Assembly (NCBI RefSeq): GCF_900106995.1
Contig: NZ_FNOK01000003.1
Location: 248,001 to 312,000, forward strand
Direction of reading: 5' to 3'
Length of the DNA stretch: 64,000 bases
DNA from: Saccharopolyspora shandongensis
Lineage (GTDB): Bacteria > Actinomycetota > Actinomycetes > Mycobacteriales > Pseudonocardiaceae
The notes under the pieces were generated by a model. That model saw only the letters and a list, made by a program, of their open reading frames with translations, had not been told where the DNA came from and ran no database searches. This document shows positions 37,077 through 46,584 of this stretch, piece by piece. The position numbers and the translations under genes are program-made. How positions within the stretch are numbered: position 1 is the stretch's first letter; the number at the start of each line of letters is the position of its first letter.

Positions 37077-37562
37077 GTGAACAAGAACCGTCTCGTTCGA
37101 TTAACCGGCGCCTGCGGTGTTGCCGCAGCACTCGTGCTCGCTCCGCTCGCCGCGCCGAGCGTGATCGCCGAACCCGCATCGCAGGCCGTTCAGATGAGTC
37201 CCGCCGATGGCACCGCGCAGGGCGCCGTCGAGTGGTTCCAGCAGCACCAGGGCGACACCTCCTACCAGGGCCTCTGCGAGAAGGCCGTGGAGAACGCCTG
37301 GGGCACGACGGGCGTCTGGCCGTCCGCGATCGCGCACTGGCAGGGCGCGGTGCGCGCGGGCAAGGCGCACACCGACGGCTCCACCCCACCCAAGGGCGCG
37401 TTCGTGTACTGGAACATCAGCCAGTACGGGCACGTCGGCATCGCCGACGGCAAGGGCGGCATCTACGCGAGCAGCATCGGCGGCAAGATCGGCCACGCCG
37501 ACAGCGTCTCCTACTTCAAGAACTACCTCGGCTGGAGCGACCCGCAGGTGCCGCGCGGCTGA
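37077..37562 (+). CDS. Small secreted NlpC/CHAP-like protein
   Basis: A 161-residue precursor with a Sec signal peptide (basic VNKNRLVR, then GACGVAAALVLAPLAAP, cleavage probably after VIA). The mature part has a cysteine in YQGLCEKAVENAWG and a histidine in QYGHVGIADGKGG. Their order and spacing resemble NlpC/P60 or CHAP cysteine hydrolases that cut peptidoglycan. It is smaller than most, and the third catalytic residue is not clear. GTG 37077 has GGGAGG upstream. It stands alone within the accessory block between murE and pbpB. Confidence 0.7.
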   Translation: MNKNRLVRLTGACGVAAALVLAPLAAPSVIAEPASQAVQMSPADGTAQGAVEWFQQHQGDTSYQGLCEKAVENAWGTTGVWPSAIAHWQGAVRAGKAHTDGSTPPKGAFVYWNISQYGHVGIADGKGGIYASSIGGKIGHADSVSYFKNYLGWSDPQVPRG

Positions 37563-37627
37563 CCACAGTGGACACCCTCGGCCGGTCGCGGGCCTTCCAG
37601 GACGCCCCGGAAGGCCCGCGGCCGCCG

Positions 37628-39346
37628 TCAGTGGCCGTCGCGGGGCACGTCGCTGCCGGACTTGCCGACCAGGAAGTCCAGATCCGCGCCGTCCGACGCC
37701 TGCAGCACGTGGTCGTAGTACAGCCGCTGGTAGCCGCGCGGGTACGGGTTGTCCGGATCCTTCCACTCCGCCCGGCGTCGGTTCAGCTCGTCCTCCGGCA
37801 CCTCCAGGTCGACGCGGCGGTTCGGCACGTCGATGCTGACGATGTCGCCGGTGTGCACGAAGGCCAGCGGGCCGCCCGCGGCCGCCTCCGGCGTGACGTG
37901 CAGGATCACCGTGCCGTAGGCGGTGCCGCTCATCCGGCCGTCGGAAATCCGCACGATGTCGTCGAATCCGCGGTCCTGCACCTTCTTCGGCACCGGCACG
38001 TTGGCCACCTCCGGCATGCCCGGATAGCCCTTCGGCCCCGCGTTGCGGACGATCAGCACCGTGTTCTCGTCGACGTCGAGGTCGTCGTCCTTGCAGACCG
38101 CGCAGTAGTCGTCGACGTCCTCGAAGACCATCGCCGGGCCGCGGTGCTGCAGCAGCCGGGGCGACGCCGCGGACTGCTTGATCACCGCACCGTCCGGCGC
38201 CAGCGAGCCGCGCAGCACGGCCGTTCCGGTGCCGACGGCCTGGAACGGCTCGTCGAACGCGGTGATCACCTCGCGGTTGTGCACTTCCGCGCCGGCGATG
38301 TTCTCGCCCATCGAGCGGCCGTTGACCGTCACCGCCGAGCGCTCGACCAGGTCGCCGAGCTCCTTCAGCACCGCGGGCAGCCCGCCCGCGTAGCAGAAGT
38401 CCTCCATCAGGAACTTGCCGCTGGGCTGCAGGTTCACCAGCGTCGGCACGTCGCGGGTGTCGGTGTCGAAGTCGTCGACGGTCAGCTCCACGCCGACGCG
38501 CTTGGCGATGGCGATCAGGTGCACGACGGCGTTGGTGGAGCCGCCGATCGCGGCGTTGGCCCGGATCGCGTTGCGGAACGCGTCGCGGGTGAGCACGTCG
38601 GAGGGTTTGAGATCTTCCTCGACCATCTCGACGATGCGCTGCCCGGTCTGCTGGGCGGCGGCGTAGCGGCGCGCGTCGACGGCCGGCCAGGACGCCGCGT
38701 ACGGCAGCTGCATGCCGAGCGCCTCGACGATGCAGGCCATCGTGGACGCGGTGCCCATCGTCATGCAGTGCCCGTTGGAGCGGGACATGCAGCCCTCGAT
38801 GAAGTAGCACTCGTCCTGCGTGATCTTGCCCGCCACGAGGTCGGCCTCGGCCTGCCAGACCGCGGTGCCGGAGCCGATGTCGGTGCCCCGGTACTTGCCG
38901 TTGAGCATCGGCCCGCCGGTGAGCATCGCGGTGGGCAGGTCGACGCTGGCCGCCGCCATCAGCAGGCCGGGCGTCGTCTTGTCGCACCCGGACAGCAGCA
39001 CGACGGCGTCCAGCGGGTTGGCGCGGATGGTCTCCTCGGCCTGCATCGCGAGGAGGTTGCGGTAGAGCATGGTGGTCGGGCGCATGAGCGTCTCGCCCAG
39101 CGCCATGTTCGGGAACTCCAGCGGGAAACCGCCCGCCTGCCACACCCCGCGCTTGACCGCCTCGGCGATCCGCTGCTGGTGGGCGTTGCACGGTGCCAGC
39201 TCGGACCAGGTGGTGCCGATGCCGATCACCGGGCGGCCGTCGAACACCTCGTCGCTGTAGCCCTGGTTCTTGACCCAGGATCGGGCGGTCATCCCGGCCC
39301 GGCCGTGGGCCCCGAACCAACTCGCACTGCGCCGTGGCGTGCTCAT
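37628..39346 (-). CDS. IlvD/Edd-family dehydratase, probably for a sugar acid
   Basis: Iron-sulfur dehydratase of 572 residues. Motifs include LLSGCDKTTPGLLMAAASVD, CMSRSNGHCMTMGTASTM and DGRMSGTAYGTVILHV. It shares the family with dihydroxy-acid dehydratase IlvD. However, the arrangement, the FVHTGD late motif and the divergent MFS carrier point to an aldonate such as arabonate, xylonate or galactonate. ATG 39346 has GGAGG upstream. A TGGTCTGACCA operator lies about 20 bp before the start, and an inverted GTTCGA site lies further upstream. Confidence 0.85.
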   Translation of the reverse strand: MSTPRRSASWFGAHGRAGMTARSWVKNQGYSDEVFDGRPVIGIGTTWSELAPCNAHQQRIAEAVKRGVWQAGGFPLEFPNMALGETLMRPTTMLYRNLLAMQAEETIRANPLDAVVLLSGCDKTTPGLLMAAASVDLPTAMLTGGPMLNGKYRGTDIGSGTAVWQAEADLVAGKITQDECYFIEGCMSRSNGHCMTMGTASTMACIVEALGMQLPYAASWPAVDARRYAAAQQTGQRIVEMVEEDLKPSDVLTRDAFRNAIRANAAIGGSTNAVVHLIAIAKRVGVELTVDDFDTDTRDVPTLVNLQPSGKFLMEDFCYAGGLPAVLKELGDLVERSAVTVNGRSMGENIAGAEVHNREVITAFDEPFQAVGTGTAVLRGSLAPDGAVIKQSAASPRLLQHRGPAMVFEDVDDYCAVCKDDDLDVDENTVLIVRNAGPKGYPGMPEVANVPVPKKVQDRGFDDIVRISDGRMSGTAYGTVILHVTPEAAAGGPLAFVHTGDIVSIDVPNRRVDLEVPEDELNRRRAEWKDPDNPYPRGYQRLYYDHVLQASDGADLDFLVGKSGSDVPRDGH

Positions 39347-39362
39347 GCGTCCTCCATCGCCG

Positions 39363-39379
39363 AGACCATGGTCTGACCA
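39363..39379. promoter_or_regulatory. GntR/FadR-type operator upstream of the dehydratase gene
   Basis: AGACCATGGTCT (39363-39374) and TGGTCTGACCA (39369-39379) overlap. The second is an 11-bp dyad of the FadR/GntR type (TGGTC-N-GACCA). It is one base shorter than DasR sites (TGGTCTAGACCA). It lies 17-33 bp upstream of the dehydratase ATG, where bound protein would block transcription. No GntR gene is present in this block. Confidence 0.6.
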
Positions 39380-39513
39380 CTGCGACGTAACCAGCTCGCC
39401 CGGCCGGGCGCAATAGCCCGGCCCCGACCATCCGCAATCTCGAACAATGGTTGCGATACCGGACGCGCCATTGACGACCCCGACCGGCCGCCCTACGCTC
39501 GTGACCCAAATCA

Positions 39514-39537
39514 CGAACGTAGTTCGATATTTCGAAC
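39514..39537. promoter_or_regulatory. IclR-like operator upstream of the MFS gene
   Basis: CGAACGTAGTTCG (39514-39526) and GTTCGATATTTCGAAC (39522-39537) overlap by five bases and are both perfect dyads. The second has 6-bp arms and a TATT centre, a pattern common for IclR-family regulators of sugar-acid genes. It lies 26 bp upstream of the MFS start codon. Confidence 0.6.
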
Positions 39538-39562
39538 GCTCACCACCTCAGTGGGAGGCACG

Positions 39563-40909
39563 GTGCACACCGGCGAGCGAGCGCCCGACGAGGCGCTCAC
39601 GACCGCGATCCGGCGGGTCATGGTGCGGCTGCTGCCGTTCCTGTTCTTCATGTACGTGATCGCGTTCCTGGATCGCGTCAACATCGGGTTCGCCAAGCAG
39701 GAGTTCCAGGCGCACGCCGGGATCTCGGAGGGGGCCTACGCGCTCGGGGCCGGGCTGTTCTTCATCGGGTACGCGCTGTTCGAGGTGCCGAGCAACCTCA
39801 TCATGACGCGGGTCGGCGCGCGCTGGTGGATGTGCCGGATCATGGTGACCTGGGGCATCATCTCGGCCGCGATGGCCCTGGTGAACAGCGAGTTCCTGTT
39901 CTACCTGCTGCGCTTCCTGCTCGGCGTCGCCGAAGCGGGCTTCTTCCCCGGCGTCATCCTGTACATCACCTACTGGGTGCCGCACGCGTACCGAGCGCGC
40001 TGCAACGCGCTGTTCTACTTCGGCATCCCGCTCGCCTCGGTGCTCGGCGGCCCGCTCTCCGGATTGCTGCTGGAACTCGACGGCGTGGCGGGAATCCTGG
40101 GCTGGCAGTGGATGTTCGCGGTCGAGGGCCTGATCGCGTGCGTGGTCGGCGTGTGGGCGTACTTCTACCTGGACAACAAGCCCGTCGACGCCAAGTGGCT
40201 CTCGCCCGACCAGCGCACCGCCCTGCAGACGGCGGTCGACCGCGAGGCCGAGGCCAAGCAGGCGCACGGCCCGCACCGGATGTGGTCGACCCTGGTGGAC
40301 CGGCGGGTGCTGTACTTCTGCCTGATCTACTTCCTGATCCAGTGCAGCGTCTACGGCATGACGTTCTACCTGCCGACTCAGGTGGCCGCCGCCGTAGGCA
40401 GCAAGGTCGGCCTGCTGGTCGGCCTGGTGACGGCGATCCCGTGGACCGTGGCGCTGCTGGTGAACATCGTCGTGTCCACCGGAGCGGACCGGCTCGCCCA
40501 GCCCAAGAAGCGGTTCGTCGCCGCGGCGTGCGTCGCCACCGGATCCGTCGGCATCGCGGCGTCGGCGTTCTTCAGCAGCCCGGTGCTGGCGATCGCGGGC
40601 CTGGCGGTGGCCGCCGCCGGGTACATCTCGGTGCAGCCGGTGTTCTGGACGTTCCCGGCGGCGTACCTGACCGGCACGGCCGCCGCGGCCGGCATCGGCC
40701 TGATCAACTCGCTGGGCAACCTGGGCGGATTCGTGGCCCCGATCGCGAAGACCTGGATCGAGACCTCCTTCCGCTCGCAGACGGCGGGCCTCTACCTGCT
40801 GGCGTTCTGCGGCTTCGCGGCGGCGGCGCTGTTCCTCACGCTGTCCCGTTTCAAAGCCCCCGCCGAGGAGATCCAGACCTCACCGAGCAAGACCGGAGGG
40901 GCCACCTGA
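39563..40909 (+). CDS. MFS transporter, anion:cation symporter type
   Basis: A 448-residue carrier with twelve helices. The N-terminal motif FLDRVNIGFAK and the following GAGLFFIGYALFEVPSNL are characteristic of the ACS family of sugar-acid and organic-acid symporters. GTG 39563 has GGGAGG a few bases upstream, so an earlier GTG at 39551 is less likely. It is divergent from the dehydratase gene, and together they fit uptake and first dehydration of an aldonate. Confidence 0.88.
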   Translation: MHTGERAPDEALTTAIRRVMVRLLPFLFFMYVIAFLDRVNIGFAKQEFQAHAGISEGAYALGAGLFFIGYALFEVPSNLIMTRVGARWWMCRIMVTWGIISAAMALVNSEFLFYLLRFLLGVAEAGFFPGVILYITYWVPHAYRARCNALFYFGIPLASVLGGPLSGLLLELDGVAGILGWQWMFAVEGLIACVVGVWAYFYLDNKPVDAKWLSPDQRTALQTAVDREAEAKQAHGPHRMWSTLVDRRVLYFCLIYFLIQCSVYGMTFYLPTQVAAAVGSKVGLLVGLVTAIPWTVALLVNIVVSTGADRLAQPKKRFVAAACVATGSVGIAASAFFSSPVLAIAGLAVAAAGYISVQPVFWTFPAAYLTGTAAAAGIGLINSLGNLGGFVAPIAKTWIETSFRSQTAGLYLLAFCGFAAAALFLTLSRFKAPAEEIQTSPSKTGGAT

Positions 40910-41020
40910 CGGCGGGTCGGTCGAACGACCGTGGTGCGACAAGCCGCTTGATATACATGGCTAGCCGCATCACGACGTTCGGGGGGACAGCAGCTCTTCC
41001 AGCAGCTGGGAATCCAGAGC

Positions 41021-42280
41021 ATGGCGGAACTACGCGACCGCAGGCTGCGCGGCGAGCCGGATCCCGACCCGTACGGCGACGCGTTCCTCCTGATCGACGG
41101 CTGGGAAGAGCTACGAGCGGTGTTCCCGGAGACAGACGTCTACGTCCGCCAGCTGGCTGAAAAAGGCCTGACGTTGGGCATCCACGTGCTCGTCGCGGCC
41201 AAGCAGTGGGCCGCCATCCGCCCCGGGCTGCGGAATCTGCTGCAGACCCGCATCGAGCTGCGGCTCTCGGACTCGGACCAATCGGAGATCGGCGCCGAGC
41301 ACGCCGCACGCGTGCCCCAGCGCCGACCGGGCCGCGGCATGCACCCGAGCAAACAGCACTTCCTCACCGCGCTACCCCGGGTGGACGGCGCGAAGCTCGA
41401 CGCCCTGGTGGAAGCCGACCAGAAGAACGGGCGGTGGCCCCGCCGCGCGCAGGAGGTCTACCGCGACAGCCACGCCGAAGCCGTCGCGGGCCTGGTCGAC
41501 CGCGTGCGCTCCGGCTGGCGCGGATACCCGGCTCCGCCGGTGCGGCTGCTGCCGACGGAGCTGCCGTACCGGTTCCCGCCGGCGAACGACCCGAAGCAGA
41601 TCCCGCTGGGCATCGGCGAGAAAGCCCTGCAACCGGTGCACCTGGATTTCCGCCGGGAGCCGCACTTCTACGCGATCGGCGAACGCGGATCCGGCCGGAC
41701 CACGCTGCTGCGGACCATCGTCCGCGGCATCACCGAGCGGTACTCGCCGCAGGAAGCGCTGATCATGCTGGTCGACTACCGGCGCACGCTGCTCGGGTTC
41801 CTCACCACCGAGCACCTGGCCGCGTACGTGATCACCCCTGACCAGCTCAGGAGCCACGTCGAGGACGTGATCCCGGCGCTGCGGAAGCGGATGCCGGGGC
41901 CGCACGTGACGCAGGAACAGGTGCGGAACCGCTCCTGGTGGTCGGGCCCCGACCTGTTCATCGTCATCGACGACTACGAGCTGGTGGCGTCCGGCGGCGA
42001 GAACCCGCTCGCGCCGCTGGCGGAGTTCCTGCCGATGGCCGCCGATCTCGGCCTGCACGTCGTGCTGACCCGCGACTCCGCCGGTGCGACCCGCGGGATG
42101 TTCGAGCGCTTCACCTTGACGCTGCGCGAAACCAGCGCTCCGGCACTGGCGATGAGCGCGAACGCCGATGCAGGCAGGCTGATCGGCGTCACGCACTCTC
42201 GCCCGCTCCCGCCCGGCCGGGGCACCCTCGTCAGCCGCCTCGACGGAAGCCAGCTGATCCAGACGCCCCTCGTCCCCTGA
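41021..42280 (+). pseudogene. C-terminal fragment of EccC, the type VII secretion ATPase
   Basis: The 419-residue frame matches the last third of EccC (about 1,300 residues when complete). It begins in the second ATPase domain just before its Walker B-like LLIDGW. It continues through the third domain with a Walker A-like GERGSGRTTLLR (near residue 221) and IVIDDYELV (near residue 312). Homology-like sequence in the same frame (GGQQLFQQLGIQS) precedes ATG 41021, but it has no start codon and meets TGA near 40945. The gene has therefore lost its 5' two-thirds. The rest is open with no internal stops, suggesting recent decay or a retained partial protein. Confidence 0.75.
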
Positions 42281-42301
42281 CGCCGAGCGCTGTCAGGGGA
42301 C
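42272..42301. terminator. 10-bp hairpin shared by the EccC fragment and pbpB
   Basis: GTCCCCTGAC and GTCAGGGGAC pair perfectly around a 10-nt loop. The hairpin covers the stop codons of both convergent genes (42278-42280 and 42293-42295), so the mraZ-rsmH-ftsL-pbpB transcript should end here. Confidence 0.75.
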
Positions 42302-44149
42302 CTGGAGGGTCTGGATCGGCGCTGGCTCCTTGGACGGCGGGACCTGGTAGCGCTGGGTGAGGAACGACGCGACGTCGTGGAACAGCGGCGCCGCCGACGA
42401 ACCGTCCTGCGTCCCGTACGCGGGCTGGTCCAGCATCAGCCCCACCACGAAGCGCGGGTTGTCCGCGGGCACCATCCCGGCGAAGGTGATCCAGTACTTC
42501 GACTGGCTGTAGCAGCGGCAGGCCGGGTCGACCTGCTGCGCCGTCCCGGTCTTGCCGGAGACCTGGAAGCCCGGCAGGGCTGCGCCCGGCCCGGTGCCGT
42601 CCTGCTCGCGCCCCGGCCCGTTCTGCACCACCGAGCGCAGCATGTCCCGCACCGTGTGCGCCGTCTCCGGGCTGACCACCTGCACGCCCTCCGGGCGCGG
42701 GCGCTCAACGCGCGTGCCGTCCGGCCCGGTCTCCGCCGCGATGATCCTCGGCGGTATCCGCACCCCGTCGTTCGCGATCGCCTGGTACATGCCCGCCATC
42801 TGCAGCACCGTCATCGACAGGCCCTGACCGATCGGCAGGTTCGCGAACGTCGACCCGGACCAGGACTGGCGCGGCGGCAGGCTGCCCGCGCTCTCCCCCG
42901 GCAGGCCGCTGCCGGTCACCTGGCCCAGCCCGAACTTCCTGGCCAGGTCGTAGAACCGGTCCTCGCCGAGCTGCTGCGCGACCATCAGGGTGCCGACGTT
43001 GGAGGACTTGCCCAGCACGCCGGTGAAGGTCAGCGGCAGCGTGCCGTGCGGCCAGGCGTCGCCGACGGTCCGGTCGGCGACCTTGATGGAACCCGGCACC
43101 TGCAGCACGGTGTCCGGCTTGACGATGCCGTCCTCGATCGCCCCGGCCGCGGTGATCACCTTGCCCACCGAGCCCGGCTCGTACGGCGTGGTCACCGCTG
43201 GGTTGCTGTCCGGGTTCTCGCCCCACGACGGGGCTCCCGGGTCGAAGGCCTTGTCGTTGGCCAGCGCGTAGATCTCGCCGGTCTTGGCGTCCAGCACCAC
43301 CGCGCTGGCGCTCCTGGCCTGGGCCGAGCGAGCGTAGTCTGCGAGCTGGCGTTGCAGCATGAACTGCAGGTCCGAGTCGATCGTCAGCTGCACGTCGGAG
43401 CCCGGGATCGCCGCCTTCAGCTCCCGCTCGGTGCCGGGGATGACCAGGTTCGAATCCCTCGCCGTGTCGGAGACCTTCTCTCCGGCGGTACCGGCCAGCA
43501 GCGGGTCCATCGAGGCCTCCAGGCCCATCTGGCCCTTGACCTTCCGCTCATCCGGCCGCCAGTTCGCCGCGCCGATGATGTTCGAGCCCACATCGCGCGC
43601 CGGGTACTCGCGGGTCGCCCGGTACTCGGCGCCGATGTGCGGGTACTTCTCGGTGATCAGCCGCGCCTGGCTCGGATCGATCGGCGGGCCGAAGTAGGTG
43701 AACCCGGCGTCCTTGAACAGCGCGTCCAGTACTTGTTGCTCGCTGATCACGCCCGGCAGCACCTGCCCGATGTAGCGGGCGATCTCCCGCTTGTACTGCT
43801 CCGAAGTGGGTTTCGCGGGGTTCTTCGCGTGCTCCTCGTCGAAGGTCTTGGTCAGCAGGTTCGGGTTGGCGTAGAGCTGCCGCGATTCACCGCTGAACGC
43901 GAGCACGTTCCCGCTGCGGTCCGTGAAGGATCCGCGCTCGGCCGGGATGATCTGCTTGGCCGCGCGCTGCGCCTGCGCCTTCTCGGACAGGGCGCTGGCC
44001 TCGAACCCCTGCACCTGGATCAGCTTGCCGCCGGTGAGCACCAAAGCGATCACCAGCAGCAACCGGCCGACGAGCAGCCGCCGGTTGCTGCCGGCCACAT
44101 TCGTGCGCGCGGTGCGCCGCCGGATGCCGCTGGCCGACCCTCGGGCCAT
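42293..44149 (-). CDS. pbpB: Penicillin-binding protein, FtsI/PbpB type
   Basis: Septal transpeptidase of 618 residues. It has an N-terminal membrane anchor, a PBP dimerisation domain and a transpeptidase domain with the active serine in PGSVGK (near residue 328), SSN (near 383) and KTGTAQ (near 531). It is the septal partner of FtsW. The ATG shares one base with the ftsL stop. It is the last gene of the mraZ operon here because the mur genes that usually follow it are displaced. Confidence 0.95.
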   Translation of the reverse strand: MARGSASGIRRRTARTNVAGSNRRLLVGRLLLVIALVLTGGKLIQVQGFEASALSEKAQAQRAAKQIIPAERGSFTDRSGNVLAFSGESRQLYANPNLLTKTFDEEHAKNPAKPTSEQYKREIARYIGQVLPGVISEQQVLDALFKDAGFTYFGPPIDPSQARLITEKYPHIGAEYRATREYPARDVGSNIIGAANWRPDERKVKGQMGLEASMDPLLAGTAGEKVSDTARDSNLVIPGTERELKAAIPGSDVQLTIDSDLQFMLQRQLADYARSAQARSASAVVLDAKTGEIYALANDKAFDPGAPSWGENPDSNPAVTTPYEPGSVGKVITAAGAIEDGIVKPDTVLQVPGSIKVADRTVGDAWPHGTLPLTFTGVLGKSSNVGTLMVAQQLGEDRFYDLARKFGLGQVTGSGLPGESAGSLPPRQSWSGSTFANLPIGQGLSMTVLQMAGMYQAIANDGVRIPPRIIAAETGPDGTRVERPRPEGVQVVSPETAHTVRDMLRSVVQNGPGREQDGTGPGAALPGFQVSGKTGTAQQVDPACRCYSQSKYWITFAGMVPADNPRFVVGLMLDQPAYGTQDGSSAAPLFHDVASFLTQRYQVPPSKEPAPIQTLQVP

Positions 44150-44889
44150 CAGCGGCCCGCCTGCGCGACCTGCTGGTCCGCGGGAGGCTGTTGCGGCGCC
44201 TGGCCTTCCGCCGCCGGAGGCTGCGGCGGAGCGGGCGGCGGTGCCGCGGTGACCTTCTTCGGCTCACCGATGACGGTCACCGAGCCGTCCGGTTGCTGGA
44301 CGAGGTGGGCCGGAGAAGGCGCCTGCCGCAGGCCGGCTTCCTCGGCTCGACGCTGGATCTCCGGCGTCGAGCCCATCGAGCTGACCTCGCTCAGCAACTG
44401 CTCCTTGCGCTCGCTCAGCGCGTTGATCTGGTCCTCGCCCTGCTGCAGCCGGTAGCTGCCGCTGACCGCGGCGATGGACAGCCACAACGTCGCGGCCAGC
44501 CCGGTGGCCAGCACCGCCATCACCACGACCACCAGCGGCAATCGCGCGAGCGAAACCCGCTCGTGCAGCTGCTTCGCCTTCGCCTTGGGCTTCGGCTTCG
44601 CCGCGGGACGCCGCTCCTCCACGCCCTGCCGCAGCTGGCGCGGCCGACGGTCGGCGGGCTCCCGCGCCGACCGGTCCCGCCGCTCCTCGCGACGCGCGTA
44701 GGCGCGCTCGGCCGCGGCGGACCGCGTCCGAGGCTTCTCGCTCGTCTTCTGTCCCGACTTCTGGGTGGGCTTCTGCCCCGACTTCTTCTGGCTGCTCTTC
44801 TGCGCAGTCTTCTGGGTGGCCTGTTGCGTTCGCTCGGCGGAACCCGCCCGCGAAGCGGCTTTCTTGCCGGCGCGCGTAGGTGCAGTCAT
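44149..44889 (-). CDS. ftsL: FtsL-like divisome protein
   Basis: A 246-residue bitopic protein. It has a long, basic, Lys/Gln/Ser-rich cytoplasmic part with repeated KSGQK-type units, one membrane helix (about residues 135-157), a short coiled coil (YRLQQGEDQINALSERKEQL) and a Pro/Gln-rich tail. The position between rsmH and pbpB and the topology identify FtsL, which diverges strongly in sequence. ATG 44889 has GGGAGGCGAG upstream. Confidence 0.88.
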   Translation of the reverse strand: MTAPTRAGKKAASRAGSAERTQQATQKTAQKSSQKKSGQKPTQKSGQKTSEKPRTRSAAAERAYARREERRDRSAREPADRRPRQLRQGVEERRPAAKPKPKAKAKQLHERVSLARLPLVVVVMAVLATGLAATLWLSIAAVSGSYRLQQGEDQINALSERKEQLLSEVSSMGSTPEIQRRAEEAGLRQAPSPAHLVQQPDGSVTVIGEPKKVTAAPPPAPPQPPAAEGQAPQQPPADQQVAQAGR

Positions 44890-44911
44890 CTCGCCTCCCT
44901 CGCCTTGCCGC

Positions 44912-45898
44912 TCATGCGTTTCCCCGGCCCACCCGCTCCGCGGCCCGCAGCCGCACCGATGCGGCCCTGGGGTTGGCCTCGATCTCCTGCTCACCGGCGA
45001 GCTCGGCGCCCCTGGTGAGCAACCGGAATTCCGGTCCGTGGCCCGGCAGTTCCACCGGCAGGTCGACCGGGGTGCGGGACTTCGTCCGGTCGGCGAAGGC
45101 CCGCTTGACCATCCGGTCTTCCAGCGAGTGGTAGGACATCACCACGATCCGACCGCCCACGGCCAGCGAGTCCAGCGCCGCCGGAAGCACGCGGTCCAGC
45201 ACGTCGAGCTCCGCGTTGACCTCGATGCGCAGCGCCTGGAAGGTGCGCTTGGCCGGATGCCCGCCGGTGCGCCGGCTCGCCGCCGGCACGGTGTCGTAGA
45301 GCAGCTGGACCAGCCGCGCGCTGTTGGTGAACGGCTCCTTCTGGCGTTCCCGGACGATCGCCGCGGCGATCTTGCCCGCGAACTTCTCCTCGCCGTAGGT
45401 CCGCAGCACCCGCGCCAGCTCGTCCGCGCCGTAGGTGTTGAGCACGTCCGCGGCGGTACGCGGTGCTCCGGGGTCCATCCGCATGTCCAGCGGCGCGTCG
45501 TGCGCGTAGGCGAAGCCGCGGGCGGTTTCGTCCAGCTGCAGCGAGGAAACCCCGAGGTCGAACAGCGCACCGTCCACTTCGGTCAGTCCGAGGTCGGCGA
45601 GCACGTCGGCCCACTCGTCGTACACCGCGTGCACCAAGTGGATGCGGGAGGCGTAGGGCGCGAGCCGCTCACCGGCCAGCCGCAGCGCGTCCGTGTCGCG
45701 GTCCAGCCCGACCAGCGTCAGCCCGGGGTGCGCGGCGAGCATCGCCTCGGAGTGCCCGCCCATGCCGAGCGTGGCGTCGACCACCACCGCCCCCTCGCGG
45801 GACAGCGCGGGCGCGAGCAGCTCCAGCGTCCGGTCGAGCAGCACGGGAACGTGCTTGTCGCGGGCGGATCCGCCCTGATCATGCCGCTGTTCGGCCAC
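44912..45898 (-). CDS. rsmH: 16S rRNA (cytosine-1402-N4) methyltransferase
   Basis: SAM-dependent methyltransferase of about 328 residues that modifies C1402 in the ribosomal decoding centre. Motifs include [41 protein letters not shown] and [16 protein letters not shown] 45898 has GGGAGGG spaced 6 nt and is preferred. ATG 45940 (14 residues longer) has only a weak ribosome site. Confidence 0.95.
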   Translation of the reverse strand: MAEQRHDQGGSARDKHVPVLLDRTLELLAPALSREGAVVVDATLGMGGHSEAMLAAHPGLTLVGLDRDTDALRLAGERLAPYASRIHLVHAVYDEWADVLADLGLTEVDGALFDLGVSSLQLDETARGFAYAHDAPLDMRMDPGAPRTAADVLNTYGADELARVLRTYGEEKFAGKIAAAIVRERQKEPFTNSARLVQLLYDTVPAASRRTGGHPAKRTFQALRIEVNAELDVLDRVLPAALDSLAVGGRIVVMSYHSLEDRMVKRAFADRTKSRTPVDLPVELPGHGPEFRLLTRGAELAGEQEIEANPRAASVRLRAAERVGRGNA

Positions 45899-46152
45899 GG
45901 CGGTCCCTCCCTTCCCGCGTGCCCCGTTCCGGTTCGACATCGCGGTCGAATACCGCCGATCGCCACGCGCGAACGGCGCGTGGCGATCTTCGGTAAGCCC
46001 CCAGGTTTTCCGGATCCCGTCAGGTCCCCGCCCGCCCGTCGCGTCCTGGTGCCGGGGAAGATGCACCAGGCATGCGATAGCCGAGCGGACCGAGGCCTCA
46101 CGAAACCCGGATCCCTTGCCGTCAACTGCCGCCCCGCCGGTCGGCGGAACGC

Positions 46153-46584
46153 TCAGAACACGCCGGGCAACACCTCCTCGCGCGCCTTCGCATAGCCCTC
46201 CTCGTGCTCGTCGAGGTAGCTCTGCCACCTCTCCGAGTGCCAGATCTCCAGGCGGTTGATCGCGCCGATGACCACGCACTCCTTGGCCAGCCCGGCGTAG
46301 CGCCGCAGCTCCGCCGCGATCTTGATCCGGCCCTGCCCGTCCGGCTGCTGCTCGTCGGTGCCGGCGAACAGGTACCGCTGGTAGGCGCGGACCGCCTCGT
46401 TGGTGAACGGCGCCTCGGCGACCTTGCGCGCCATCTGCTCGAACTCGTCGCGCGGGAAGACGTAGAGGCAGTGGTCCTGTCCCTTGGTGACCATCAACCC
46501 CCCCGCCAATGCTTCCCGGTACTTCGCCGGCAGCGTCAAGCGCCCCTTGTCGTCGAGCTTCGGATGGTGGGTACCGAGGAACAT
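46153..46584 (-). CDS. mraZ: MraZ transcriptional regulator
   Basis: A 143-residue protein with two AbrB-like SpoVT/MraZ domains ([21 protein letters not shown] and [18 protein letters not shown]). It forms rings and represses the dcw promoter by binding tandem TGGG repeats. Five such boxes lie upstream. The frame is open further upstream, but the family start is [11 protein letters not shown] at ATG 46584. It is first in the dcw cluster. Confidence 0.96.
   Translation of the reverse strand: MFLGTHHPKLDDKGRLTLPAKYREALAGGLMVTKGQDHCLYVFPRDEFEQMARKVAEAPFTNEAVRAYQRYLFAGTDEQQPDGQGRIKIAAELRRYAGLAKECVVIGAINRLEIWHSERWQSYLDEHEEGYAKAREEVLPGVF

Noticed and set aside
37628..39346. IlvD of branched-chain amino-acid synthesis
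   Set aside because: The operator set and the divergent ACS-family carrier suit sugar-acid catabolism. No ilv genes are near. The IlvD name is kept only at family level.
41021..42280. A complete FtsK/SpoIIIE-type DNA translocase
   Set aside because: The fragment begins inside the second ATPase domain and lacks the N-terminal membrane region and the gamma domain. It matches the tail of EccC better.
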